DNA from: Bacillus sp. 522_BSPC
GTDB lineage: Bacteria > Bacillota > Bacilli > Bacillales > Cytobacillaceae
Length of the DNA stretch: 64,000 nucleotides
Assembly (NCBI RefSeq): GCF_001076885.1
Contig: NZ_JVDT01000161.1
Coordinates: 35,953-99,952 of the forward strand
Direction: 5' to 3'
Positions 17,347-25,106 of the stretch are shown in pieces. Made by a program: the position numbers and the translations under genes. The notes under the pieces were generated by a model, which ran no database searches, was not told where the DNA came from, and saw nothing but the letters and a program-made list of their open reading frames with translations. Positions within the stretch are counted from its first letter, which is position 1. Each line of letters begins with the position of its first letter.

Positions 17347-17691
17347 TTAACTTGATTTTACAACTGGTTCCTCTTGATTTGAAAAGTTTAAAATCACAAC
17401 GCCCACGATAATTAGTAGAATCGCAGACACCTTTAACAATCCTAATGGTTCATCCCAAATAAGGAATCCAACAAAGGCTGTAAGAGCTGTACCTACACCC
17501 GCCCACACCGAGTAAGCAACGCTTAGCGACATTCCTCGTAAGGTTAACCCTAAAAATGTGAATGATAATAAATAACCAGCAACTGAGCCTATTGATGGTA
17601 ATAAGACTGTAAATCCTTCTGAATATTTCATCATTGTTGTGCCAAATACCTCTGTAACAATCGCTAATACTAAATATATATATTTTGCCAC
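17347..17691 (-). CDS. SMR-family multidrug efflux subunit (second of pair)
   Basis: This 114-residue protein with four transmembrane helices is a small-multidrug-resistance transporter. The conserved membrane Glu is in VTEVFGTTMMK near residue 14, and the SMR signature is AYSVWAGVGTALTA. It lies 12 bp after another SMR gene. Paired SMR genes (EbrAB, YkkCD type) often work as heterodimers that export cationic drugs, guanidine derivatives or polyamines by proton exchange. It is a passenger of the IS1595 transposon. The substrate is not predictable. Confidence 0.88.
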   Translation of the reverse strand: MAKYIYLVLAIVTEVFGTTMMKYSEGFTVLLPSIGSVAGYLLSFTFLGLTLRGMSLSVAYSVWAGVGTALTAFVGFLIWDEPLGLLKVSAILLIIVGVVILNFSNQEEPVVKSS

Positions 17692-17703
17692 GAATACAAC
17701 CCC

Positions 17704-18018
17704 TTACTTACTTAAATTTAGCAGTACAACACCTAAAATGATGATTGCAATACCAATTAGTTTTTTTCTGTCAAATCCTTCTTTAAATATGACGACACCT
17801 ATCGTAGCAGCTAAAGTTGTACCGACCCCTGACCAAATGGCATATGCTACACCAATCTCAAGTTCTTTTAAAGTTAAAGATAGAAAATAAAACGCTGCTG
17901 CATAGCCAACTGCAACACCAATGTATGGACCATAGTTCTTTGTCATACTTGTCACTTTTAACATCGCACTTCCAAAGGCTTCAAAAAGAATTGCAATACC
18001 TAATAAAACATATGTCAT
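17704..18018 (-). CDS. SMR-family multidrug efflux subunit (first of pair)
   Basis: This 104-residue SMR protein has four transmembrane helices, with the key Glu in LFEAFGSAMLK (residue 13) and the signature AYAIWSGVGTTLAA. It ends without the short hydrophilic tail seen in its partner. It starts 4 bp after the TetR gene and so is co-transcribed with it. Length and motifs fit the EmrE/QacE superfamily. A heterodimer with the next gene is inferred from the pairing. Confidence 0.88.
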   Translation of the reverse strand: MTYVLLGIAILFEAFGSAMLKVTSMTKNYGPYIGVAVGYAAAFYFLSLTLKELEIGVAYAIWSGVGTTLAATIGVVIFKEGFDRKKLIGIAIIILGVVLLNLSK

Positions 18019-18022
18019 TTCC

Positions 18023-18553
18023 TTATTCTCCTTCTGCTAAACGGTATAATTTTTGCTTGATTTCATCCATTTCGACCGCTGTTAAGGGTGCGATTGTTGA
18101 AAATTTGTTGTAATAAACACCATCGATTGTTAGACGAATTAAATTGATTGTTGTCTCATCTAATTCATCTTTTTTCAAATGTTCTAGGATGTTTTGGTAA
18201 ATGTCCTGCACCTGTTTATTTTCTAAAAATGGTACCTCCATCGAACCAACATATAAGTCGCTGTGTTTACTTAAATCATTGAAGCATAACTCAATGAATG
18301 CTTTTGTATAACGATTTCTTGTTTCTTTTTCAACTAGAATAAAGAATTCCTCCGAAAACTTTTCGTAAATATCTTGCACTATGCCTTCAATCAATGCTTG
18401 TTTATTTGGAAAATGATACAGTAGCCCACCCTTACTTGTGTTCGCTTTTTTTGCAACAGCATCAAGTGTTAGAGCATTTACACCTTCTTCTTGCAATAAT
18501 TGAATTGCACTATTTATTAGTGTTTCGCGTTTTTCTTTTGCTTTTTGACTCAT
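18023..18553 (-). CDS. TetR-family repressor of the SMR operon
   Basis: This 176-residue TetR/AcrR-type protein has its HTH at about 25-50 (LTLDAVAKKANTSKGGLLYHFPNK). The C-terminal ligand domain is of the type often annotated as a TetR_C drug-binding region. It is the first gene of the operon and has AGGAGG upstream. A near-perfect palindrome inside its promoter predicts autorepression with induction by an exported compound. It is carried within the transposon. Confidence 0.87.
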   Translation of the reverse strand: MSQKAKEKRETLINSAIQLLQEEGVNALTLDAVAKKANTSKGGLLYHFPNKQALIEGIVQDIYEKFSEEFFILVEKETRNRYTKAFIELCFNDLSKHSDLYVGSMEVPFLENKQVQDIYQNILEHLKKDELDETTINLIRLTIDGVYYNKFSTIAPLTAVEMDEIKQKLYRLAEGE

Positions 18554-18577
18554 ACAAAACCTCCTTCTCCAATCTCT

Positions 18578-18606
18578 ATAATACCGTCTGGACGGTCTTT
18601 TTTCAA
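18578..18606 (-). promoter_or_regulatory. Sigma-A promoter with TetR operator
   Basis: On the minus strand, TTGAAA (18606-18601) and TATTAT (18583-18578) are separated by exactly 17 bp. The spacer holds the palindrome ACCGTCCAGACGGT (18596-18583, 12 of 14 symmetric), the likely operator of the adjacent repressor. Confidence 0.75.
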
Positions 18607-18668
18607 GCCTTTTAAATCATCCGTATTCAAAATAACGTTCCCAAATCAAAGTTTAGGGACAGTTTAAA

Positions 18669-18708
18669 AAGGCACGAACGTTGATTTAACATCGTTTCGT
18701 GCCTTTTC
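18669..18708. terminator. Terminator-like hairpin inside the transposon
   Basis: AAGGCACGAA and TTCGTGCCTT form a stem with T-rich flanks on the right (TTTTCTT) and A-rich on the left. It could stop transcription entering the transposon from the right. Confidence 0.6.
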
Positions 18709-19009
18709 TTGTGAACATTGTTTATACCGTATTTTATACAGATGGCTCAAATTGTTGATGCAACTGTATTTGTACTTGATGGGTATTTTCGCTATCTTGC
18801 ATAAAATTGTGTATATTCCTTATTGTTGTAAATACATATTTCTCTTACTATACCTAAAATGGGGGAACCACAATAAATCAAGTTCCCCCAATTATTTATT
18901 TAAAAAACAACAATTAAATTTAACAGAGCCAAGTTAATAATAAATCAAGGGGTAAGACTAAATCTATTAAAAACAAATGGGACAATAATTGATACATCGA
19001 CCGATTAGC

Positions 19010-19609
19010 TTAATTGATTTTATTGCAGAGTGTCTCTAAATGATAACGAATAACTTCCTTCACCTTTTCTGGAGAGTATACATCAGGTCTTAATAAAGCA
19101 TGAATCGACAATCCCTCTATTAATGCCGTTAACCTACTCTTTTCTAATTCTGCATTCATTGAATCTGATAATACGCCTTTTAGAGCTAAGATTTCAATCA
19201 TTGAATTTGCTAATTCATATGTACCGTCCGTCATTTCATCTTTTTTGTCCTTTATTGTATCACTTGTAAGTGAACGTAATGCAAGAATCCACCAAACACT
19301 CGTTTCAATTTTCTTTTCTTCATCTATTGGTACTAGCTCTAATAAAACTTCTTCTACTGCCTGCACTGGGTTTTCTGACCATTCTTTATTTTGAGAACGT
19401 TTTTTCCCTTCTTCTAAGTAGTAATTCATAATAAATAATAACATTTCATCTTGAGTTGAAAAATAATGTCTTAACGCACCAGAAGACATCCCTGCCTCAG
19501 CTGCAACTCTTCGTATAGACGCTTTCTCAACCCCTTCTTTCCTAATAATATTCCATGCAGCCTCAGCAATTTGTTTGCGCTTTTCATCATGATCAACAAT
19601 TTTTGGCAT
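19010..19609 (-). CDS. TetR-family repressor (of the SfLAP operon)
   Basis: This 199-residue TetR protein starts with MPKIVDHDEKRKQIAEAAW and has the HTH ASIRRVAAEAGMSSGALRHYF. The C-terminal region resembles the BetI-type ligand domain. I place the start at ATG 19609, because GGAAG lies 11 bases upstream; a GTG at 19621 is too close to it. It is divergent from the SfLAP-type gene, with two tandem palindromes between them. It lies outside the IS1595 ends but still within the non-phage cargo. Confidence 0.85.
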   Translation of the reverse strand: MPKIVDHDEKRKQIAEAAWNIIRKEGVEKASIRRVAAEAGMSSGALRHYFSTQDEMLLFIMNYYLEEGKKRSQNKEWSENPVQAVEEVLLELVPIDEEKKIETSVWWILALRSLTSDTIKDKKDEMTDGTYELANSMIEILALKGVLSDSMNAELEKSRLTALIEGLSIHALLRPDVYSPEKVKEVIRYHLETLCNKIN

Positions 19610-19631
19610 TATAAAAATCACTTCCTTTATT

Positions 19632-19672
19632 TAGCACAGTGTGTTATTATCTTTTTATAGCACGATGTGTTA
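19632..19672. promoter_or_regulatory. Tandem TetR operators
   Basis: TAGCACAGTGTGTTA (19632-19646) and TAGCACGATGTGTTA (19658-19672) are two imperfect 15-bp palindromes with starts 26 bp apart. They sit between the divergent TetR and membrane-protein genes and are the likely binding sites for the repressor. Confidence 0.75.
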
Positions 19673-19712
19673 AATAGATAATACCACAACATTTAAAGGA
19701 GGACTAGTTTGT

Positions 19713-20426
19713 TTGATCGAAACTATTGAAGCATTGATGCCTTCTTCATCATTAGACATTTCTTCAGCATTATTGATTATTTCTTTGTGTGCTTTAATTG
19801 ATATTTTAAGTCCCGGTGTACTGACTGTAACAGCCTATTTATTACTGACACAACCGAATCAGTTATCTTCTCGTTTATTTGTGTTTTTATTCATCACGCA
19901 GTTAGGCTATTTCATCACGGGTTTATTACTCTACTTTGGTGGAAATTCATTATTGAAGAGAATAGAACAATTGTCTCAGTTTGACTTTATCAATTGGTTT
20001 TATATCCTACTTGGAGCAGTTCTTGTTCTAATAAGCTTCAGTAAACCAAAAGAGACTACAAAAAAACGTTTAATTTCATTTATCCCCAAAAATACAACAA
20101 TTAAAGGGATGATTATACTAGGAATCATTGTTTTCCTAATTGAATTTGTAACGGCATTGCCTTACTTTTATTCAATCTTTTTAATGAATCATCAAACAAT
20201 TGAGACTACACCTGCTATCTTAATTATAATTGGATACAATCTAGTAATGGTGCTTCCTTCTCTATTACTGTTAGGGGTTAATATTATATTTAAAGAAAGA
20301 TTGCAACAATTTCTTATTAAAATCAGGTCAAAATTAAATGAAGCTCCAATCTCTTCACTCTTGGTAGCGACAGGAGTCATAGGTGCAGTTTTTTTTAATA
20401 TCGGTCTTAGAGGCATATTAAATTAG
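19713..20426 (+). CDS. SfLAP/GAP-family membrane protein
   Basis: This 237-residue protein has about six transmembrane helices and resembles the SfLAP (Sap, sulfolipid-1-addressing) or LysE-like small-exporter group (ALIDILSPGVLTVTAYLLL at the start; FVTALPYFYSIFL in the middle). Members are thought to move lipids or small molecules, but Bacillus examples are unstudied. The start is TTG 19713, with AGGAGG ten bases upstream. It is divergent from TetR and followed after 25 bp by a small membrane protein gene, so the two form one regulated unit. Confidence 0.7.
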   Translation: MIETIEALMPSSSLDISSALLIISLCALIDILSPGVLTVTAYLLLTQPNQLSSRLFVFLFITQLGYFITGLLLYFGGNSLLKRIEQLSQFDFINWFYILLGAVLVLISFSKPKETTKKRLISFIPKNTTIKGMIILGIIVFLIEFVTALPYFYSIFLMNHQTIETTPAILIIIGYNLVMVLPSLLLLGVNIIFKERLQQFLIKIRSKLNEAPISSLLVATGVIGAVFFNIGLRGILN

Positions 20427-20451
20427 AAAAAATATTAAAGAGGTGTTCATC

Positions 20452-20670
20452 ATGAAAGAAATTATCAGTGGTCTCAGTCTACTTTTTATTATTCAGGGAA
20501 TAGGCGGATTAATCAATCATTTGACTAATGGGGGAAAAAGTTGGTTTTTAGTAAATTATATTGATGCGTTTCAAGGGTTTGAAATCGTTTTGGACATTGT
20601 ATTTATTGCAGTTGGTGGAATCATAGCTTTAGCCACTCGTAAAATAACATCAAGTAAAAGCAATAAGTGA
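20452..20670 (+). CDS. Small two-helix membrane protein
   Basis: This 72-residue protein has two predicted membrane segments (about 5-22 and 45-63) and a basic C-terminal tail (RKITSSKSNK). The start is ATG 20452 with AGAGGTG upstream. It follows the SfLAP-type gene in the same operon and may be an accessory subunit. No family is recognised. Confidence 0.6.
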   Translation: MKEIISGLSLLFIIQGIGGLINHLTNGGKSWFLVNYIDAFQGFEIVLDIVFIAVGGIIALATRKITSSKSNK

Positions 20671-20681
20671 ATGATGTAAAA

Positions 20682-20727
20682 TAAAAAATACAGAGTGAGA
20701 ATTTCTCGCTCTGTATTTTTTATTTTA
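20682..20727. terminator. Terminator of the SfLAP operon
   Basis: AAAAATACAGAGTGAGA and TCTCGCTCTGTATTTTT form a long stem with one mismatch and a short loop. A- and T-runs on both sides allow use in either direction. Confidence 0.85.
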
Positions 20728-20976
20728 ATTGATTCTCCTCGAGGCTCTACCAACCTTACTCATCCAGGTCATAGATAAAATATGATACCAAAATGATTGT
20801 TTTCCTCTTCTCTTATTAGCTCCAAATCCTATAGGCCTATTACAGTTTACGTTACCATTTTTTGTTCATCAATCTAGTCCGTTTGTAAAAGTAGAAAATT
20901 ACTGAATCAGCTTTTAAATCTATTTTACATACACAAATTTCGAACAAAAATCCGGATGTATAATTTATTTTTTCAA
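20728..20976. other. Gene-free AT-rich right margin of the cargo
   Basis: About 250 bases hold no credible gene, no clear promoter and no inverted-repeat end that matches the left side of the cargo (15.83-16.03 kb). The junction back to phage sequence probably lies shortly before the leader motif at 20977. Confidence 0.4.
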
Positions 20977-21051
20977 AATCCTCAACATTCATTACCTCCT
21001 GTGGCTATTAGGTAGAGGGGTTTCCTCTCTGACTATATTGCAGGAGGTAAT
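20977..21051 (+). promoter_or_regulatory. Repeated phage leader motif, copy 2, with ribosome-site lock
   Basis: The block is AATCCTCAAC, 14 bases, then GTGGCTATTAGGTAGAGGGG (20977-21020). Within it, ATTACCTCCTG (20991-21001) is exactly complementary to CAGGAGGTAAT (21041-21051), the ribosome site of the antirepressor gene. An alternative is pairing of CCTC (20995-20998) with GAGG (21015-21018), which would free the ribosome site. Confidence 0.65.
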
Positions 21052-21055
21052 TCGT

Positions 21056-21808
21056 ATGGACGAATTAGTAAGAATCAATTATGAAAATGACCGCCCCACA
21101 GTGCTTGGCCGTGATTTGCATGCAGTTTTGGAAGTGAAAACACCCTATGATAAATGGTTTCCAAGAATGTGTGAGTATGGATTTGTGGAGGGTACGGACT
21201 TTTCGACATTTCTGTCGGAAAGTACAGGTGGAAGACCAGCTGTTGACCACCAAATAACAATTGACATGGCAAAAGAGCTATGCATGATACAGCGTACTCC
21301 AAAAGGGAAAGAGTGTCGCCAATACTTTCTTGAAATAGAAAGAAGATGGAATTCACCAGAGGCAATCATGGCAAGGGCACTACAGATTGCCAATCAACAG
21401 CTAACTCAAGTAAGGAAACAAAATAAAGTGCTTGAAGGTACGGTTGCTGTTCAGAATCAGCAAATTGCAGAAATGAAACCAAAAGTCTCCTATTATGATG
21501 TGGTTTTAAATTGCAAAGACCTCATTTCTACATCAGCAATTGCCAAAGATTACGGCAAGTCAGCTATTTGGATGAACCGCTATCTTAATAAAAAGGGCAT
21601 CCAATTTAAACAAGGTGGTATCTGGCTTTTATATCAGAAGTATGCAGAAAAAGGGTATACCAGCACCAAGACACATAGCTACATTGGTAGTAACGGTGAA
21701 CTGCATACAAAAGTCCATACATATTGGACTCAAAAAGGCAGACTCTTCATTTACGAACTGTTGAAGGCAGATGGTATTTTGCCGCAGATAGAAATGGAGG
21801 GTGTGTAA
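21056..21808 (+). CDS. Phage antirepressor (AntA/AntB N-domain plus KilAC)
   Basis: This 250-residue protein starts at ATG 21056 (AGGAGG at 21042-21047). The N-terminal AntA/AntB-type domain contains VLGRDLHAVLEVKTPYDKWF and MAKELCMIQRTPKGKECRQY. A coiled linker at about 110-150 leads to a C-terminal KilAC domain (STSAIAKDYGKSAIWMNRYL, and TYWTQKGRLFIYELL). Antirepressors inactivate phage repressors by binding them. Its ribosome site can be sealed by an 11-bp leader stem, so translation is probably conditional. It overlaps the next gene by one base. Confidence 0.88.
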   Translation: MDELVRINYENDRPTVLGRDLHAVLEVKTPYDKWFPRMCEYGFVEGTDFSTFLSESTGGRPAVDHQITIDMAKELCMIQRTPKGKECRQYFLEIERRWNSPEAIMARALQIANQQLTQVRKQNKVLEGTVAVQNQQIAEMKPKVSYYDVVLNCKDLISTSAIAKDYGKSAIWMNRYLNKKGIQFKQGGIWLLYQKYAEKGYTSTKTHSYIGSNGELHTKVHTYWTQKGRLFIYELLKADGILPQIEMEGV

Positions 21809-22242
21809 TGGGAATTGATAAATTCAATCATGAAGGATACCATGACCCAACTCCCCATGAGGCACTGACCAACATAATAAGAAAGAAAAAGGCAGAGAAA
21901 AAATCTGCCTTTAAGCCACTTGTATATATTTGTTCTCCCTATTCCGGTGATGTAGAAGGAAACATTAAAAAGGCTCGCAGTTTTTGCAGGTTTGCATTAG
22001 ACCAAAACTGTATTCCGATTGCTCCCCACCTTATGTTTCCACAGTTTATGGATGATGAAAATCCAGAGGAACGGGAACTTGCCATATTTATGGACATCGT
22101 GCTTATGGGCAAATGCTCCGAGGTTTGGGTGCTAGGCAATACCATCTCAAGCGGTATGGCAAGGGAGATTGAAGTAGCCAAGAAACGCAGACAAACGGTC
22201 AGATATTTTAGTCCAGAGCATGAGGAGGTCGAAAGCTTATGA
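21808..22242 (+). CDS. DUF4406 nucleoside-deoxyribosyltransferase-like protein
   Basis: This 144-residue protein belongs to DUF4406, related to nucleoside 2-deoxyribosyltransferases. The family motif is YICSPYSGDVEGNIKKARSF (about residue 40). It is followed by PIAPHLMFPQFM, MDIVLMGKCSEVWVLG and SSGMAREIEVAKK. The likely role is nucleotide or modified-base metabolism during phage replication; the substrate is unknown. The start codon shares a base with the stop of the antirepressor gene, and the end overlaps the primase-helicase gene. Confidence 0.8.
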   Translation: MGIDKFNHEGYHDPTPHEALTNIIRKKKAEKKSAFKPLVYICSPYSGDVEGNIKKARSFCRFALDQNCIPIAPHLMFPQFMDDENPEERELAIFMDIVLMGKCSEVWVLGNTISSGMAREIEVAKKRRQTVRYFSPEHEEVESL

Positions 22243-24605
22243 AAATCGCTGTGGGCAACAGCCGGATGGACAAGAAATGGAAAAACAAAGATATCTCGTG
22301 GGAGGATTTTTGTGCCCGAGTAAAGACAACACAACGTACTACGGAAACAGTAGAAGAATATCGGAAATTAAAAAGAGGTCAACAAGATGATATCAAAGAT
22401 GTGGGTGGTTTTGTTGGAGGGCATTTAAAAGGAGGAAGGCGAAAGAAGGGCAATGTTTTATGCCGTTCTTTGCTTACCCTTGATATGGATTACGGTAGAC
22501 CGGACATCTGGGAACAAATCAGTATGCTTTTTGATTTCAAATGCTGTGTTTATTCCACCCATAAGCACACACCGGAAAATCCAAGACTTAGGCTAATAGT
22601 TCCTCTTGCTCGTGAAATCAGCGAAGAAGAATACGCAGCCGTTGGACGTATGGTGGCAAAAGAAATCGGCATAGATCTTTTCGATGATACAACTTATGAA
22701 GCCCATCGCCTTATGTATTGGCCATCCACTTCCTCTAATGGTGAATTTGTCTATGAAGAGCAGGATGGAGAATTGCTTGACCCTGATGTTTATCTTTCAA
22801 AATATCAAAACTGGCGGGATACATCAACATGGCCAGTATCAAGCAGGCAGTCTGAAGTTATAAATCGCAGTCTTAAAGAGCAAGCAGACCCGCTTTTAAA
22901 GGAAGGTGTGGTAGGAACATTCTGTCGTGCCTACTCCGTTCGTGAAGCAATTGAGAAATTCTTAGGTGCAGTTTATGCACCTTCTGCTATGGAAGGGCGA
23001 TACGATTATATTCCAGCTGATAGTAGTGCCGGTGTGATTATCTACGATGATAAATTCGCATACAGCCATCATGCTACAGACCCAGCAAGTGGATTACTCC
23101 TCAATGCTTTTGATCTCGTTCGTATTCATAAATTCGGTTCTTTAGATGATAAAGCTTCTACCACTACAGCTCCTGGTAAGATGCCATCTTTTGTGGCAAT
23201 GTGCGAGTTTGCTATAAAAGATGAAAGAGTAAAAGCTGAGTTTTCTAAGGAAAGACAGGCACAGGCTGAAGAGGAGTTTAGTGATGAGGATTGGCAGACA
23301 GCTTTGGAATTGGATAAGCAAGGCCGAATAAAAGACACTCTAGACAACATCGTTTTGATTATTCGTCATGACAAGGAATTACAGCATATAGCTTTTAATT
23401 GCCACCGTGATGGTATTGATGCCAAAGGTGGCCTGCCTTGGGAACAGATCAAGGCGGGTTGGAATGATTCAGATAATGCACTTCTTAAAGTGTATTTAAG
23501 CAGCAAATACGGAGTTTATTCACCTACCAAGACCAAGGATGCTGTGTTAGCTGTAGCGTCAGAACGAGCCTACCATCCTGTTAAGGAGTATCTGGACTCC
23601 CTGCCAAAATGGGATGGAATTAGGCGAGTAGATAATCTATTAATTGATTATTTCGGTGCAACAGATAATTCCTATGCAAAAGCAGTCATCCGCAAAACGA
23701 TGGTTGCAGCGGTAGCCCGCATTTATAGACCAGGCACAAAGTTTGATAGTGTCCTTATCTTAAACGGTCCTCAAGGTATCGGTAAGTCAACCTTCTTTGC
23801 AAAACTTGCTGGAGATTGGTTTTCAGATAGTTTGACCATTACGGACATGAAAGATAAATCCGGAGCTGAGAAACTTCAGGGATATTGGTTATTGGAACTG
23901 GGTGAGCTTGCTGGTATGCGTAAGACGGATGTGGAAATTGTGAAGTCTTTTATTTCGAGGGCAGATGATAAGTACCGGGCAAGTTATGGAGTCAATGTGG
24001 AAAGCCATCCCCGTCAGTGTGTGATTGTAGGTTCAACAAATGCAGAAAGCGGGTTTCTTCGAGATATAACTGGCAATCGAAGATTCTGGCCAGTCCGTAT
24101 TAGCGGTAATGGTAAAAAGAAAGCTTGGCAGATGACTAAAGAGGAAGTACAGCAGATTTGGGCAGAGACACTAGTGCTATATGAGAAAGGCGAAAAACTC
24201 TACCTTGAAGGTGATGATGCATCCATGGCAACTAGTGAGCAGGCAGATGCCATGGAAACAGATGAACGAGAAGGATTGGTTCGTACCTATCTGGATACTC
24301 TTTTGCCGGATGATTGGGACACTATGTCTTTATACGAACGTAGAAATTTCCTCGGCGGTAGCGAATTTGGCGGCGGAACCCGTGTTGGAACAGTAAAAAG
24401 AACCCTTGTCTGCAATATGGAGATTTGGTGTGAATGTTTTGGAAAAGATGCATCCTCAATGAGAACATCTGATTCTTATGCCATCGGTGCCATTATGAGA
24501 AAGATCAGTGGGTGGAACAAGTACACCGGGAACAAGAACGGAACAATCAATTTTCCTATCTATGGAAAGCAACGAGCTTATTCCCGAGTCGAGGAACAAA
24601 GCTAG
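22239..24605 (+). CDS. Phage primase-helicase (VapE-type)
   Basis: This 788-residue two-part protein has an N-terminal primase-like region with LTLDMDYG (about 85) and VYSTHKHTPENPRLRLIVP, which fits an archaeo-eukaryotic primase fold. The C-terminal half is the virulence-associated-E helicase, with Walker A GPQGIGKS at 510-517, LLELGELAGMRKTDVEIVKSF, and an SF3-like region in GSTNAESGFLRDITGNRRFW. It probably opens and primes the phage origin. GGAACAAG repeats begin inside its 3' end and run on behind it. Confidence 0.9.
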   Translation: MKIAVGNSRMDKKWKNKDISWEDFCARVKTTQRTTETVEEYRKLKRGQQDDIKDVGGFVGGHLKGGRRKKGNVLCRSLLTLDMDYGRPDIWEQISMLFDFKCCVYSTHKHTPENPRLRLIVPLAREISEEEYAAVGRMVAKEIGIDLFDDTTYEAHRLMYWPSTSSNGEFVYEEQDGELLDPDVYLSKYQNWRDTSTWPVSSRQSEVINRSLKEQADPLLKEGVVGTFCRAYSVREAIEKFLGAVYAPSAMEGRYDYIPADSSAGVIIYDDKFAYSHHATDPASGLLLNAFDLVRIHKFGSLDDKASTTTAPGKMPSFVAMCEFAIKDERVKAEFSKERQAQAEEEFSDEDWQTALELDKQGRIKDTLDNIVLIIRHDKELQHIAFNCHRDGIDAKGGLPWEQIKAGWNDSDNALLKVYLSSKYGVYSPTKTKDAVLAVASERAYHPVKEYLDSLPKWDGIRRVDNLLIDYFGATDNSYAKAVIRKTMVAAVARIYRPGTKFDSVLILNGPQGIGKSTFFAKLAGDWFSDSLTITDMKDKSGAEKLQGYWLLELGELAGMRKTDVEIVKSFISRADDKYRASYGVNVESHPRQCVIVGSTNAESGFLRDITGNRRFWPVRISGNGKKKAWQMTKEEVQQIWAETLVLYEKGEKLYLEGDDASMATSEQADAMETDEREGLVRTYLDTLLPDDWDTMSLYERRNFLGGSEFGGGTRVGTVKRTLVCNMEIWCECFGKDASSMRTSDSYAIGAIMRKISGWNKYTGNKNGTINFPIYGKQRAYSRVEEQS

Positions 24606-24799
24606 TTGTACCTTACCTTGTTCTCATACTGGTTCTTTCCCCAAAGCTAGTAATCAAAAGGAAAATCTACGGTTCGGAACAAGTGGAACAAGAAGTACCC
24701 TATTTATTTACAAATAGTAAAAAAGAGGAAAGTGTAGCCTGTGCATACACGCATACGCGCGCGTATAGGAAAAATGGGTTAAAGTTGTTTTCTTGTTCC
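24514..24799. repeat. GGAACAA iteron-like array, possible phage origin
   Basis: The core GGAACAA occurs in direct orientation at 24514, 24529, 24540, 24593, 24676 and 24685, and inverted (TTGTTC with C-rich flank) near 24617 and 24793. Most fall in the non-coding space behind the primase-helicase gene. Repeats beside an initiator-helicase gene are typical of replication origins. Function is inferred. Confidence 0.5.
24741..24767. other. Alternating purine-pyrimidine tract
   Basis: Twenty-seven bases alternate strictly between purine and pyrimidine, including the 14-bp palindrome ATACGCGCGCGTAT (24753-24766). Such a tract is prone to Z-DNA or cruciform formation and lies inside the iteron-like region. 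Confidence 0.6.
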
Positions 24800-24824
24800 G
24801 AGCCTTTTTATATGGGAGGTTTTT

Positions 24825-25106
24825 ATGCTTGAAAAATATATCGAAAAGAAACTGGTGGCGGAGGTAAAAAAGATGGGAGGCATTGCGGCGAAGTTTGTTA
24901 GTCCAGGTTTAGATGGAATGCCAGACCGCCTAGTGCTTTTACCATATGGGAAGATGGCTTTTGTGGAATTAAAGGCTCCCGGAAAGAAACCTCGTCCATT
25001 ACAGATTAGAAGAATAAAGCAATTACAGAAGTTGGGCTTTACATGCTATGTCATTGATGATGTTAAGCAGATTGGAGGGATACTGGGTGAAATACAATCC
25101 TCATAA
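24825..25106 (+). CDS. VRR-NUC domain nuclease
   Basis: This 93-residue stand-alone VRR-NUC protein is a PD-(D/E)xK nuclease fold related to Holliday-junction enzymes. Key parts are GLDGMPDRLVLLPYGKMAFV (Asp), VELKAPGKKPRPLQ (E-x-K) and LQKLGFTCYVID. The start is ATG 24825 with GGGAGG upstream. It overlaps the SNF2 helicase gene by 20 bp. The pair is common in Firmicute prophages and probably processes replication or recombination intermediates. Confidence 0.85.
   Translation: MLEKYIEKKLVAEVKKMGGIAAKFVSPGLDGMPDRLVLLPYGKMAFVELKAPGKKPRPLQIRRIKQLQKLGFTCYVIDDVKQIGGILGEIQSS

Larger units (their letters stand above)
16035..18930. mobile_element. IS1595-family transposon with efflux passenger genes
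   Basis: The ends are GGCTCTGTTAAA (16035-16046) and its exact inverse TTTAACAGAGCC (18919-18930); weaker matching continues to about 23 bp (TGTTG shared). The element is flanked by a perfect 8-bp direct repeat, AAGTTAAT, at 16027-16034 and 18931-18938. Eight-base duplications are usual for IS1595. It holds an ISXO2-type transposase plus three minus-strand genes: TetR and two SMR subunits. The boundaries are seen directly. Passenger-bearing IS1595 members are known, but I do not recall this gene set. Confidence 0.85.

Noticed and set aside
24508..24832. Two overlapping frames behind the primase-helicase
   Set aside because: They are out of frame with it and pass through the repeats and the alternating tract; composition is not protein-like.
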